From contig CAWVGT010000019.1 in NCBI GenBank assembly GCA_963928645.1, positions 1 through 13,909 on the forward strand: a DNA stretch of 13,909 nucleotides, in the 5' to 3' direction. Within the stretch, counting starts at the first letter, position 1. Every line of letters begins with the position of its first letter. The notes beneath the pieces were generated by a model. The model was not told the origin of the DNA. It was given only the letters and a program-made list of their open reading frames with translations, and did not search any database. This DNA comes from Fimadaptatus sp963928645 (lineage in GTDB: Bacteria; Bacillota; Clostridia; Christensenellales; Aristaeellaceae). This document shows, piece after piece, positions 7,614-13,909 of the stretch. Position numbers and translations under genes: made by a program.

Positions 7614-8525
7614 TTAACCCTTGATCGCACCGATCAGCGTACCCTTGGCAAAGTACTTTTGCACGAACGGATATACGCAGAGTATCGGCGCGGTGGTTAT
7701 GACTACCGCCGCCATCTTTAGCGCATCGCTGGTCACATTGCTCTGGCTGGCAGCTATCGCCGCGGATATGTTCTGCGTCTGCTGCGACGAGGCCGACATG
7801 GCGCGCGATAGCATCTGCTGCAAGACCGTCTGCACCGGCCACAGCTTGTCGCTGGTCATGTAAAACGCGCCTGCGAACCAGTCGTTCCAGTGATTGACCG
7901 CGGTATACAGCCCTATGACGGCCATCACCGGCTTGCTCAGCGGCAGAATAATGCGGAACAGTATGCTGAAATACCCGCACCCATCCAGCCGCGCCGCCTC
8001 CTGCAATGTGTACGGCAATCCGTCAAAGTACGATCGCACCATCATAAGATACGTCACGCTCACCAGGCTGGGCACTATGTACACCCAGAACGTATCCAGC
8101 AGCCCCAGCTCGTTGTACTGTATGTACGTGGGTATCGTACCGCCGCCGAACAGCATCGTGAACGTTATCGCAAATATCAGGAACTTGCGCCCCGGCAGCT
8201 CGCGCTGGTTGAGCGCAAACGCCGCAAAGCAGGTCACTGCCAGGCTGAAGAACGTGCCCAGCACCGTGCGCGCTATCGTTATCTTATAGGCGCTTATTAT
8301 CGAGCCGTCATTGAACACCTCGCGATAGTTCTGAAGCGTGAATTCCCTCGGCCAGAAGTACACGCCGCCGCGAGCCGCATCCTTGCCGTCGTTGAACGAC
8401 AGCGCCAGAACGTTCAGGCACGGCAGCAATATCAACAGACACAGCGCGATCACAATCACATACGTAACTACGCTGACCAACCTGTCCATAGCACCGGCTT
8501 TGATTTTTGTTGCTGTATTTGCCAT
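7614..8525 (-). CDS. Sugar ABC transporter permease, LplC/CarB-like (CUT1 family)
   Basis: A 303-residue inner-membrane permease of usual length. The first membrane segment is at about residues 19-43 (VVTYVIVIALCLLILLPCL), with further segments near 85-105, 115-130, 145-162, 195-210 and 270-287. The EAA loop that contacts the ATPase is at about 175-200 (LQEAARLDGCGYFSILFRII). The C-terminal KGTLIGAIKG is the characteristic ending of LplC/YtcP-type permeases. It should pair with the LplB-type permease encoded two genes upstream and receive substrate from the binding protein encoded just before it. GGAAGGGA lies just before the ATG at 8525. No ATPase gene is present in the window; CUT1 systems of this type commonly use a shared MsmX-like ATPase. 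Confidence 0.95.
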   Translation of the reverse strand: MANTATKIKAGAMDRLVSVVTYVIVIALCLLILLPCLNVLALSFNDGKDAARGGVYFWPREFTLQNYREVFNDGSIISAYKITIARTVLGTFFSLAVTCFAAFALNQRELPGRKFLIFAITFTMLFGGGTIPTYIQYNELGLLDTFWVYIVPSLVSVTYLMMVRSYFDGLPYTLQEAARLDGCGYFSILFRIILPLSKPVMAVIGLYTAVNHWNDWFAGAFYMTSDKLWPVQTVLQQMLSRAMSASSQQTQNISAAIAASQSNVTSDALKMAAVVITTAPILCVYPFVQKYFAKGTLIGAIKG

Positions 8526-8576
8526 ATCGATCCCTTCCTGAACGCTGTATTCTGGCGCACACTGTGCTCAGCTGCC

Positions 8577-8594
8577 GCTTAGGGCTCCCCAAGC
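8577..8594 (-). other. Hairpin directly after the binding-protein gene
   Basis: On the minus strand a 7-pair stem with a GAGC loop (GCTTGGG / CCTAAGC) begins two bases after the solute-binding-protein stop. One pair is G-U in minus-strand RNA only. No T run follows, so it is not a classical terminator. A role in protecting the 3' end of the binding-protein message is possible. Confidence 0.4.
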
Positions 8595-8595
8595 A

Positions 8596-10293
8596 TCACT
8601 CGACTACCACTATCTGCACAGTATCCGGATCCTCGGCATATATCGCTTCCACGTAGTCGTAGAGCTTGTCTATGCCGGCCGCCTTCAGCTGCGCGCGGAA
8701 CGACTCAACTATAGAAGTAACTTCATCGTCGCTGCTTGCGAACATCGCCTGCACCAGCATCTCGTCGTAGTTGAGCAGATCCATCGACGCCTTGACATCA
8801 GCCAGCTCTTCCACCGACAGGAACGCTGATATGTCCAGACCAGGCACCAGCACCTTGTCCCTCGGGTACTCCTCGGCGATCTCAATAGCCCGGGCAAACG
8901 TCGTGCCCGCGCTGGCGCCCGGCCGCGCTTCGCCAAAGTCCGTCTTGTAATCGACGTTGGTTTCCGCCATGGCGAAGAAGTACACGCCGCTGCCGCCAAA
9001 CGCCGCGCCTATTTCGTTTATCATCCAATCGGTGTCGTTCGCGTTGACCTTCTCAAGCGCTTCCTCGGTCAGCACGGGATAGCCGTCGACCATGTTGTAG
9101 GTCAGGCCTTCCACGCCATACTGGCCTATCAGCTGGCCTTCATAGGTGGACAGCCAGTCAAAGAACGCGAATATCTCGCCCGGATTCTCGGCCTCGGACG
9201 ATATCGCCCAGGCGCCGTAACCGCCCTTGCCCGAGGTATAATTGGGGTTCGTGCCGGTGCGATTGAACAGCGGCCCCAGCGGCACCCAGGTGTCGCTCTC
9301 ATAGATTATGTCGACGTAATTGTGTATGTCGCCGATTATCGCGGAATTCAGCGTCTTGCAGACCTCTTCGGCGCGGGTGGCGTCCATCGTGAAGTACTCG
9401 GGATTTATCAGGCCCTCGGCCAGCAGCTTGCGCACGAAGTTGATCTTCTCGTATACAAACTCCGTCTCGGCCTCATGCAGTATGTTGCCATCGGCATCCA
9501 TGCCATAGTCGCTGCTCAGCGGGCTGAAGCAATAGCCTTTGAGCATGTAGTCCAGCGCGTCGACCGAGCCGCCCCAGTACTTCGGGCCTATCGGATAGAC
9601 CGGATTGCCGTTGGTATCGGTAAAGCCGCCTTCCTTTATCTTGACCAGCAGATCGTAGAACTGGTCCATGGTGTTAATCGTGCGGGGATCTATCTCGAGC
9701 GCTTCGGCGATGCTCTTTTGGATGTACATGCCGCCGACATACTCCTCCTCGGGTATGTACTCGGTCGAGCGGTCGACCGCCGGTATGGCCAGCTGCATCA
9801 GATACACGCCGTCCAGGTCATCCCGGAAGGTGATATTGTCGTGCGCGTCGGCGGGCAGGTATCCATCCTCCATGTACTTGCAGTACACCTTCGAATTCGC
9901 CATGAACTCCGTCACGTCGGCAAACATGCCTTCCTTGGCGGCCTTGAGCAGTATCGGGAACTCGGGGCGGGTAGAGTTGTTCAGGTAGCAGATTATGGCA
10001 TCGGGTATGTTGCCCGCCGCCAGCTGAGACGCCATGACCGTCGCATCGCTGTCGCCCGGCGTATAGCGTATATCCAGCTTTATGCCCGTCAGCTCGGTTA
10101 TCTTCTGCATAACGGGCGTGGCGTTCAGATCATCGGGCAGGTTATAGCCGATGTCATCCACATATGCCTGTATGACTATCGTGCGATCGGCTATCCACGA
10201 TTCGGGCTGCTCATCGGCGGCAGCCACTGTCGCGCACGCCATCATCATGACGACCGCAAGCATGATCGCCATAAAACGCCGGGTATTACTCAT
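8596..10293 (-). CDS. Extracellular solute-binding protein of a sugar ABC transporter (LipO-like)
   Basis: A 565-residue substrate-binding protein, within the usual range for the large lpl-type binding proteins of Bacillota. Residues 1-26 are a signal peptide: a basic MSNTRRF start, then a hydrophobic stretch. Cys20 in MMAC may be a lipid-anchor site, though the position three before it is Met rather than the usual Leu; AAA before Asp27 could instead be a signal peptidase I site. The mature protein has the family pattern of an early TELTGIKLDIRYTPG segment and LAAGNIPDAII (about 91-101). It should bind an oligosaccharide or glycoside at the outer membrane face and deliver it to the two permeases. 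The ATG at 10293 has GGAGG seven bases upstream. The gene sits between the two permease genes, as in many lpl-type clusters, with hairpins on both sides that may raise its expression. The ligand cannot be predicted. Confidence 0.94.
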   Translation of the reverse strand: MSNTRRFMAIMLAVVMMMACATVAAADEQPESWIADRTIVIQAYVDDIGYNLPDDLNATPVMQKITELTGIKLDIRYTPGDSDATVMASQLAAGNIPDAIICYLNNSTRPEFPILLKAAKEGMFADVTEFMANSKVYCKYMEDGYLPADAHDNITFRDDLDGVYLMQLAIPAVDRSTEYIPEEEYVGGMYIQKSIAEALEIDPRTINTMDQFYDLLVKIKEGGFTDTNGNPVYPIGPKYWGGSVDALDYMLKGYCFSPLSSDYGMDADGNILHEAETEFVYEKINFVRKLLAEGLINPEYFTMDATRAEEVCKTLNSAIIGDIHNYVDIIYESDTWVPLGPLFNRTGTNPNYTSGKGGYGAWAISSEAENPGEIFAFFDWLSTYEGQLIGQYGVEGLTYNMVDGYPVLTEEALEKVNANDTDWMINEIGAAFGGSGVYFFAMAETNVDYKTDFGEARPGASAGTTFARAIEIAEEYPRDKVLVPGLDISAFLSVEELADVKASMDLLNYDEMLVQAMFASSDDEVTSIVESFRAQLKAAGIDKLYDYVEAIYAEDPDTVQIVVVE

Positions 10294-10324
10294 GTTGATT
10301 CCTCCTACCTTTTATTTATCGCCT

Positions 10325-10341
10325 GGCCCCCATGCGGGGCC
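10325..10341 (-). other. GC-rich hairpin between permease and binding-protein genes
   Basis: GGCCCC and GGGGCC form a perfect 6-pair stem around a 5-base loop, about 30 bases after the permease stop and about 30 bases before the binding-protein start. The bases after it on the minus strand are not T-rich, so it is unlikely to terminate transcription. It may act as an mRNA-stability or processing element. Confidence 0.4.
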
Positions 10342-10369
10342 TGCTTTTCGCCATTTGCCGCGAGGCGCG

Positions 10370-11317
10370 TCACCAAAGGCCGACCTCGGTAAACTTCCTG
10401 CTCAGCGTGTTGGTCGTCACGACGAGTATGAGGCCAACCAGGCCCTGAATGAGACCTATCGCCGACGCATAGCCAAACTGCGCGTTTTGCAGACCTATCC
10501 TGACCACGTATACATCCAGCGTATCCGCCACCGACATGTTGCCCGGCGTGCGCAGCAGCCACATCTGTTCAAAGCCGGACGACAGCAGACCGCCCACGCC
10601 CATTATGAACAGCAGGCCGATCGTGCCGCGTATGCCCGGCAGCGTCACATGCCATATCTGCTCCAGCCGGTTGCAGCCGTCCATCGACGCCGCCTCATAC
10701 AGCTCCTGGTCCACCGAGCTTATCGCCGCCAGATATATTATCGAATCCCAACCAATATTGCGCCATATGTCCATGCTGAACAGTATGCCGTGGAAGTAGT
10801 CCGCCTGCATCAGATAGAACGTGCTGCCATCGCCGCCCAGCGCGGCCACCACCTGGTTGAGCACGCCCGTGTTGGGCGCCAGTATCCGCTGCAGCATCGT
10901 CACGATTATGACGCTCGACAGGAAGTGCGGCAGATACGTTATCGTCTGCGTTACCCTCTTGAAGCGCTGCGCGCGTATCTCGTTGAGCAGCAGCGCGAGT
11001 ATTATCGCAAACGGGAACTCCAGTATGCACTTTATAAAGCCGATCTGCAGCGTGTTCCGTATCAACCGCCAGCAATCGTAGCTCTGAAAGAACATGTTGA
11101 AGTACTTCCAGCCCACCCACGGGCTGCCCCATATGCCCTTGCGGAACGAATAGTCCTTAAACGCCAGCACGTTGCCCGCTATAGGCACATAGCAGATCAG
11201 TATGTAGTACACTATGGCCGGCAACAGCAACAGGTACAGCGGCCAGCACGCCAGCATGCGCTTCCACAGCGGCTTGCGCGTCAAATGGATCTGCGGCGAT
11301 CCGGTCTTGTTCATCAT
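10370..11317 (-). CDS. Sugar ABC transporter permease, LplB-like (CUT1 family)
   Basis: A 315-residue inner-membrane permease of usual length for LplB/YteP proteins. The first membrane segment is at about residues 23-45 (ACWPLYLLLLPAIVYYILI). Family features follow: VPIAGNVLAFKDYS (44-57), the TYLPHFLSSVII region (127-138) and the EAA loop at about 208-228 (YEAASMDGCNRLEQIWHVTLP). The C-terminus NTLSRKFTEVGLW is typical. It should form the heteromeric channel with the LplC-type permease. The start is uncertain by one codon: ATGATG follows GAGGT closely, and the second ATG (11314) has the better spacing. It begins 28 bases after the phosphoesterase stop, so the two are probably co-transcribed. 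Confidence 0.95.
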   Translation of the reverse strand: MMNKTGSPQIHLTRKPLWKRMLACWPLYLLLLPAIVYYILICYVPIAGNVLAFKDYSFRKGIWGSPWVGWKYFNMFFQSYDCWRLIRNTLQIGFIKCILEFPFAIILALLLNEIRAQRFKRVTQTITYLPHFLSSVIIVTMLQRILAPNTGVLNQVVAALGGDGSTFYLMQADYFHGILFSMDIWRNIGWDSIIYLAAISSVDQELYEAASMDGCNRLEQIWHVTLPGIRGTIGLLFIMGVGGLLSSGFEQMWLLRTPGNMSVADTLDVYVVRIGLQNAQFGYASAIGLIQGLVGLILVVTTNTLSRKFTEVGLW

Positions 11318-11345
11318 ACCTCATACCCCATTTTCTGCCCATATT

Positions 11346-12266
11346 TTATCGACCATCGGGTTGCTGTTCCCATGGCTCATCGACCACTATGCCGTGTTCG
11401 AGCCGCACATATGTCTCAAAGCTCTCCGTATTGCCCTGTCTGAACCTGAATATCCTGCATCCCCTTAAGTAATCCTGCGCGCCATAGGTGTTAAATCCCG
11501 TCGCGCGCCCATAGCCCAGCGCTATGCCATACATCGCACCCCAATAGTCGTTCACATGGTCATGCCCCACGAATACGCCCCGCGTGTGCCCCGCCTCCAG
11601 CAGCGCCGTGAACATGCCTGAATTGACCGGCGCACAGCATACCGCCTCGCGCCGCACGCCATGGCATACCTCCCGGTGCCACACCGCGTCGTGCTCGGGC
11701 AGCGGTATGTGCATGAACGCCATTGCCCCAAACCGCGGCGTCTGCCGCTGCTGCTCTGCTATTTGCCGAACATACCAGTCCGTCTGCGCGCGCGTGACAT
11801 AGCCGTAACCCTCTGTGCCAGGCAGGCGCATGTAGTCGCCCGAATCCAGGCACATGAACAGCCACTCCACCGCGCCCTCCGCGTTCACCAGCCTAAAGCA
11901 GCAGTTGCCGACGCCGTCGCCCGAATCCGTCTCGTGCCGCGCCATGCACCCCGGCAGGGCGCATACGCGCTCAAACAGCCCCTCGCGCGTGCCCGATTCC
12001 TCTACGTCGTGGTTGCCAAATACCCAGCCAAACGGCACCCCTGCCTCGGTTACAGGCGCCAGCGCCGCCGCGATATTGGCATATACGTCGGGCCCGCACA
12101 CCGTGTCGCCCGTCACGATTATCATGTCCGGCGCTTCGGCCGCTATCAGCTCCCGCATGAGCGCCAGCGTGCGCCCATCCGCGGCCCGGCCGTCGGTATA
12201 GTGTATGTCGGTCAGCTGCATCAGCTTGAACGCGCCGTCCGCGTTAAAGTTAAGCACACCGTTCAT
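11346..12266 (-). CDS. Calcineurin-like metallophosphoesterase, first gene of the sugar operon
   Basis: A 306-residue protein with a complete dinuclear metallophosphoesterase motif set. Numbered from the chosen start these are D20-x-H22 (LTDIHYTDG), G-D54 (VTGDT), G-N85-H86-D (FGNHD), H186 (MHIPLPE) and G-H235-D-H237 (FVGHDHVND). Spacing resembles the purple acid phosphatase-like and Dcr2-like members that hydrolyse phosphate esters. There is no signal peptide, so it is probably cytoplasmic. The start at 12266 is chosen because GGTGAT, matching the 3' part of the extended Shine-Dalgarno sequence, lies six bases upstream. An in-frame ATG at 12314 would add 16 residues but has no ribosome binding site and falls near the likely transcription start. 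The gene leads the operon, 28 bases before the permease. It might remove phosphate from a sugar phosphate or transport-related metabolite; the substrate is unknown. Confidence 0.9.
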   Translation of the reverse strand: MNGVLNFNADGAFKLMQLTDIHYTDGRAADGRTLALMRELIAAEAPDMIIVTGDTVCGPDVYANIAAALAPVTEAGVPFGWVFGNHDVEESGTREGLFERVCALPGCMARHETDSGDGVGNCCFRLVNAEGAVEWLFMCLDSGDYMRLPGTEGYGYVTRAQTDWYVRQIAEQQRQTPRFGAMAFMHIPLPEHDAVWHREVCHGVRREAVCCAPVNSGMFTALLEAGHTRGVFVGHDHVNDYWGAMYGIALGYGRATGFNTYGAQDYLRGCRIFRFRQGNTESFETYVRLEHGIVVDEPWEQQPDGR

Positions 12267-12320
12267 ATCGGCATCACCATTGTCCACATTATCCAAACCT
12301 GTTAATATATACATGGTAGC

Positions 12321-12348
12321 ATTTTAAAATAAAATTTGCAATGCACAA
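12321..12348 (-). promoter_or_regulatory. Possible promoter of the minus-strand operon
   Basis: On the minus strand TTGTGC (12348-12343) and TAAAAT (12326-12321) are separated by 16 bases within a markedly AT-rich stretch. The -10 matches five of six consensus bases and the -35 only three. Transcription would start near 12314, giving a leader of about 48 bases before the chosen phosphoesterase start. Confidence 0.35.
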
Positions 12349-12353
12349 AATTT
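12332..12353. promoter_or_regulatory. Imperfect dyad, possible operator in the divergent promoter region
   Basis: AAATTTGCA (12332-12340) and TGCACAAAATTT (12342-12353) form an imperfect inverted repeat centred on 12341, overlapping the proposed -35 of the operon. In an AT-rich region such symmetry can arise by chance. It is listed as a candidate binding site only. Confidence 0.22.
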
Positions 12354-12393
12354 CGATCGAACAGTGGACATTTTTACGTTTTATCGATATGTA

Positions 12394-12423
12394 TGGACGA
12401 AACGCACATCGAGCTGTTATACT
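12394..12423 (+). promoter_or_regulatory. Probable promoter of the 152-residue protein and PHP gene pair
   Basis: TGGACG (12394-12399) and TATACT (12418-12423) are separated by 18 bases. The -10 matches five of six consensus bases and the -35 four of six. The start codon follows at 12457, with GGAGGG at 12445-12450 six bases before it. Confidence 0.42.
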
Positions 12424-12456
12424 GGTACCAGCAAACGCTTCGTTGGAGGGAACGCC

Positions 12457-12915
12457 ATGAAAAAGATCTACCACGCCGAAGGCGTGCTTGAGCGCAACTT
12501 CGTAGGGCAGATAACCTACACGATCTGCCTTGAGCGGCCGCTTGACAAACTGGACATAGAGTTTTCATTCGACAAGCTGCACTACGCCGAATCCGACCTG
12601 ACTCCGGAATTGATGGCCGAGTTTGCAGACGTGTGCAACCGCGAATACGGGCTGACGGGCAGCGACGCTGTGATACGGCGCTCGATGCTCACCGAGCTCA
12701 AGACCGAGATCCATACGCTCGCCATGCTAAACGGCGAATTCATAGGCTGCGTGCACAAGCAGCTCGCAACGCGCCACATGCTCTACGACGGCGAATACGC
12801 CTCGGATGGCTGCATACCGCAGCCGCGCTTCGAAGGCGTGTTGCAGGTCACGATACTGGTGTTTAACGTGCTGATGGACGGCACCCATTACGCGCTGACC
12901 GTCCGCGGCGAATGA
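12457..12915 (+). CDS. Unrecognised 152-residue protein paired with a PHP hydrolase
   Basis: I do not recognise this protein with certainty; it may belong to a small DUF family of Bacillota (possibly DUF6669, from memory and unverified). The start at 12457 is set by GGAGGG six bases upstream; a longer reading from 12364 would cross the promoter. The protein has no signal peptide or membrane segment. Its N-terminal half has a beta-strand pattern (GQITYTICLERPLDKLDIEF, 17-36), followed by a helical stretch and an IHTLAMLNGEFIGCVHKQ segment (85-102). The C-terminus is again strand-like (GVLQVTILVFNVLMDG, 127-142). Polar and aromatic conservation around FSFDKLHY and GCIPQPRFEG could mark functional sites, but no catalytic motif is recognised. 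It lies 14 bases before the PHP gene, so the two are almost certainly co-transcribed and may act together. Confidence 0.82.
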   Translation: MKKIYHAEGVLERNFVGQITYTICLERPLDKLDIEFSFDKLHYAESDLTPELMAEFADVCNREYGLTGSDAVIRRSMLTELKTEIHTLAMLNGEFIGCVHKQLATRHMLYDGEYASDGCIPQPRFEGVLQVTILVFNVLMDGTHYALTVRGE

Positions 12916-12929
12916 TCGGAGGCGCAGAC

Positions 12930-13841
12930 ATGTTTAAGCGTTATGAACTGCACAACCATACCTCGCAATCGGATGCCTCGATAACCTGCGCGCAGCTGCT
13001 GGACATAATGGAGCGCGACCGCGTGGACGCGTTCGCGCTGACCGATCACAACACGATATCCGGCCACGCGATTATGCGCCGCCTGCTGGCTGAACGCCCG
13101 CATAAAATACAGTGCATTTACGGCATGGAGTATACCACGTATTATGGCCACATACTCTGTCTGAACCTCGAGCGCTACGTGCCCTGGGACATGATCGACC
13201 GCGCGCGCCCCGAGCTGCTGTTCAAGGCGTGCCGCGCCGCCGGCGCCTTGACCGGCATCGCCCACCCGTATTCCTATGGCTACCCGTTCGCGCGCGGCTG
13301 TCGCTTTGACATGACGGTAAATGACTTTTCCGACGTGGACTTTATCGAAGTGTTCAACGACCTGGAACCGCTGCATCAGGTGAATGAACGCGGGCTCATC
13401 TGGTGGGAACAGCTCGTGCTGAGCGGCGTCCGGCTCGCCGCGACCTGCGGCATGGACCTGCACGGCGATTGGGATATGGCCATGAATTTTGCGACCTACG
13501 CGCAGGGCGCTCCGCAGGGCGATGCGGCTGTCGAACTCGCCGACGCCATCCGCCATCAGCGCACCTGGATCTCAAAGGGTATGTTGCTGCGCTGGCAGGC
13601 GGCAGCCGACGGCATACATTTTGAATTGGAGGACGTCAACAAGCCCGGCTTCGTGCCCGCCGACCGCTATATCATGACGCTGACCGGCGTTGACACCACG
13701 CGCGCATACGATATCTCATCCGGCAGCATATTGCTTGCGCGCGGCGACATGCCGCGCGGCGACGCGCTGATACCCAAGCTCTACGGCGGCGCGCCCTCGA
13801 TAGAGAATCTGATATGCGTCGCGCCCGTGATTTACGCTTAA
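12930..13841 (+). CDS. PHP-domain metallohydrolase
   Basis: A 303-residue protein with the PHP (polymerase and histidinol phosphatase) motif set: H8-x-H10 in ELHNHTSQSD with D15, D39-H40 in ALTDHNT, E67 in GMEYTT, H74 in YYGHIL, H112 in GIAHPYS, and D176-x-H178 in CGMDLHGD. These residues bind a two- or three-metal centre that hydrolyses phosphate esters; relatives in the CehA/McbA group are the closest type by motif. There is no signal peptide, so it is cytoplasmic. The start at 12930 is chosen because GGAGG lies seven bases upstream; an ATG at 12912 overlaps the previous stop but lacks a site. The residues after about 215 form a beta-rich C-terminal extension (GIHFELEDVNKPGFVPAD). The substrate is unknown; small phosphate esters or nucleotides are likely. 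The 68 bases after the stop hold nothing I can identify. Confidence 0.92.
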   Translation: MFKRYELHNHTSQSDASITCAQLLDIMERDRVDAFALTDHNTISGHAIMRRLLAERPHKIQCIYGMEYTTYYGHILCLNLERYVPWDMIDRARPELLFKACRAAGALTGIAHPYSYGYPFARGCRFDMTVNDFSDVDFIEVFNDLEPLHQVNERGLIWWEQLVLSGVRLAATCGMDLHGDWDMAMNFATYAQGAPQGDAAVELADAIRHQRTWISKGMLLRWQAAADGIHFELEDVNKPGFVPADRYIMTLTGVDTTRAYDISSGSILLARGDMPRGDALIPKLYGGAPSIENLICVAPVIYA

Positions 13842-13909
13842 CGCAGTCGCGCCCCGATTATGCGAAGTCTCCAACAGGTGGCGCTCGAGCCGCAGCGCGC
13901 ATCAAGGCG

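Noticed and set aside
9322..11443. Two long plus-strand open frames (9322-10392 and 10151-11443)
   Set aside because: They are antisense to the clear binding-protein and LplB-type permease genes, and their translations show no recognisable protein features.
12431..12445. A catabolite-response (cre) like sequence, GCAAACGCTTCG, after the plus-strand promoter
   Set aside because: The central CG core fits, but the outer conserved bases (leading T and closing CA) do not match, so it is not convincing.

Overview
The window looks like a piece of chromosome from a GC-rich Bacillota (Firmicutes), probably a Clostridia or Paenibacillus-like lineage. The grounds are the lpl-type sugar ABC transporter without its own ATPase, the large membrane-anchored AraC-type regulator, strong GGAGG-type ribosome binding sites, and GC content that I judge by eye to be well above 50%. 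Isoleucine is often encoded by ATA, which is unusual at this GC level. No rRNA, tRNA, CRISPR array, insertion sequence or phage gene was seen.

Layout. (1) 118-2388, plus strand: a two-transmembrane sensor with a C-terminal AraC DNA-binding domain. (2) 2389-3598: no intact gene. It holds the remains of a minus-strand gene (about 3401-2491) broken in several frames, and a long terminator-like hairpin (3437-3486). (3) 12266-3599, minus strand: a seven-gene operon-like run. In transcription order it is a metallophosphoesterase, LplB-type permease, extracellular solute-binding protein, LplC-type permease, PfkB-family sugar kinase, GH4 glycosidase and an unrecognised 522-residue protein. (4) 12267-12456: an AT-rich divergent promoter region. 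(5) 12457-13841, plus strand: a two-gene unit of an unrecognised 152-residue protein and a PHP-domain metallohydrolase.

How the genes may work together (inference). The binding protein and two permeases would import an oligosaccharide or glycoside, powered by a shared MsmX-like ATPase encoded elsewhere. The PfkB kinase would phosphorylate the imported sugar or a breakdown product. The GH4 enzyme (NAD+ and divalent metal dependent) would cleave a possibly phosphorylated glycoside. The unrecognised protein has a TIM-barrel-like pattern and a C-terminal beta domain, and could be a further glycoside-active enzyme. The kinase and GH4 gene overlap by 4 bases, and no PTS gene is present. This suggests a route of import first and phosphorylation afterwards, rather than the usual PTS supply of phospho-disaccharides to GH4 enzymes.

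Regulation seen in the sequence. A rho-independent terminator lies between the transporter genes and the kinase, with its T run touching the kinase ribosome binding site. Small hairpins lie just before and just after the binding-protein gene. A strong hairpin follows the last operon gene. In three of these four hairpins the imperfect positions become G-U pairs only in minus-strand RNA, which supports their acting on the operon transcript.
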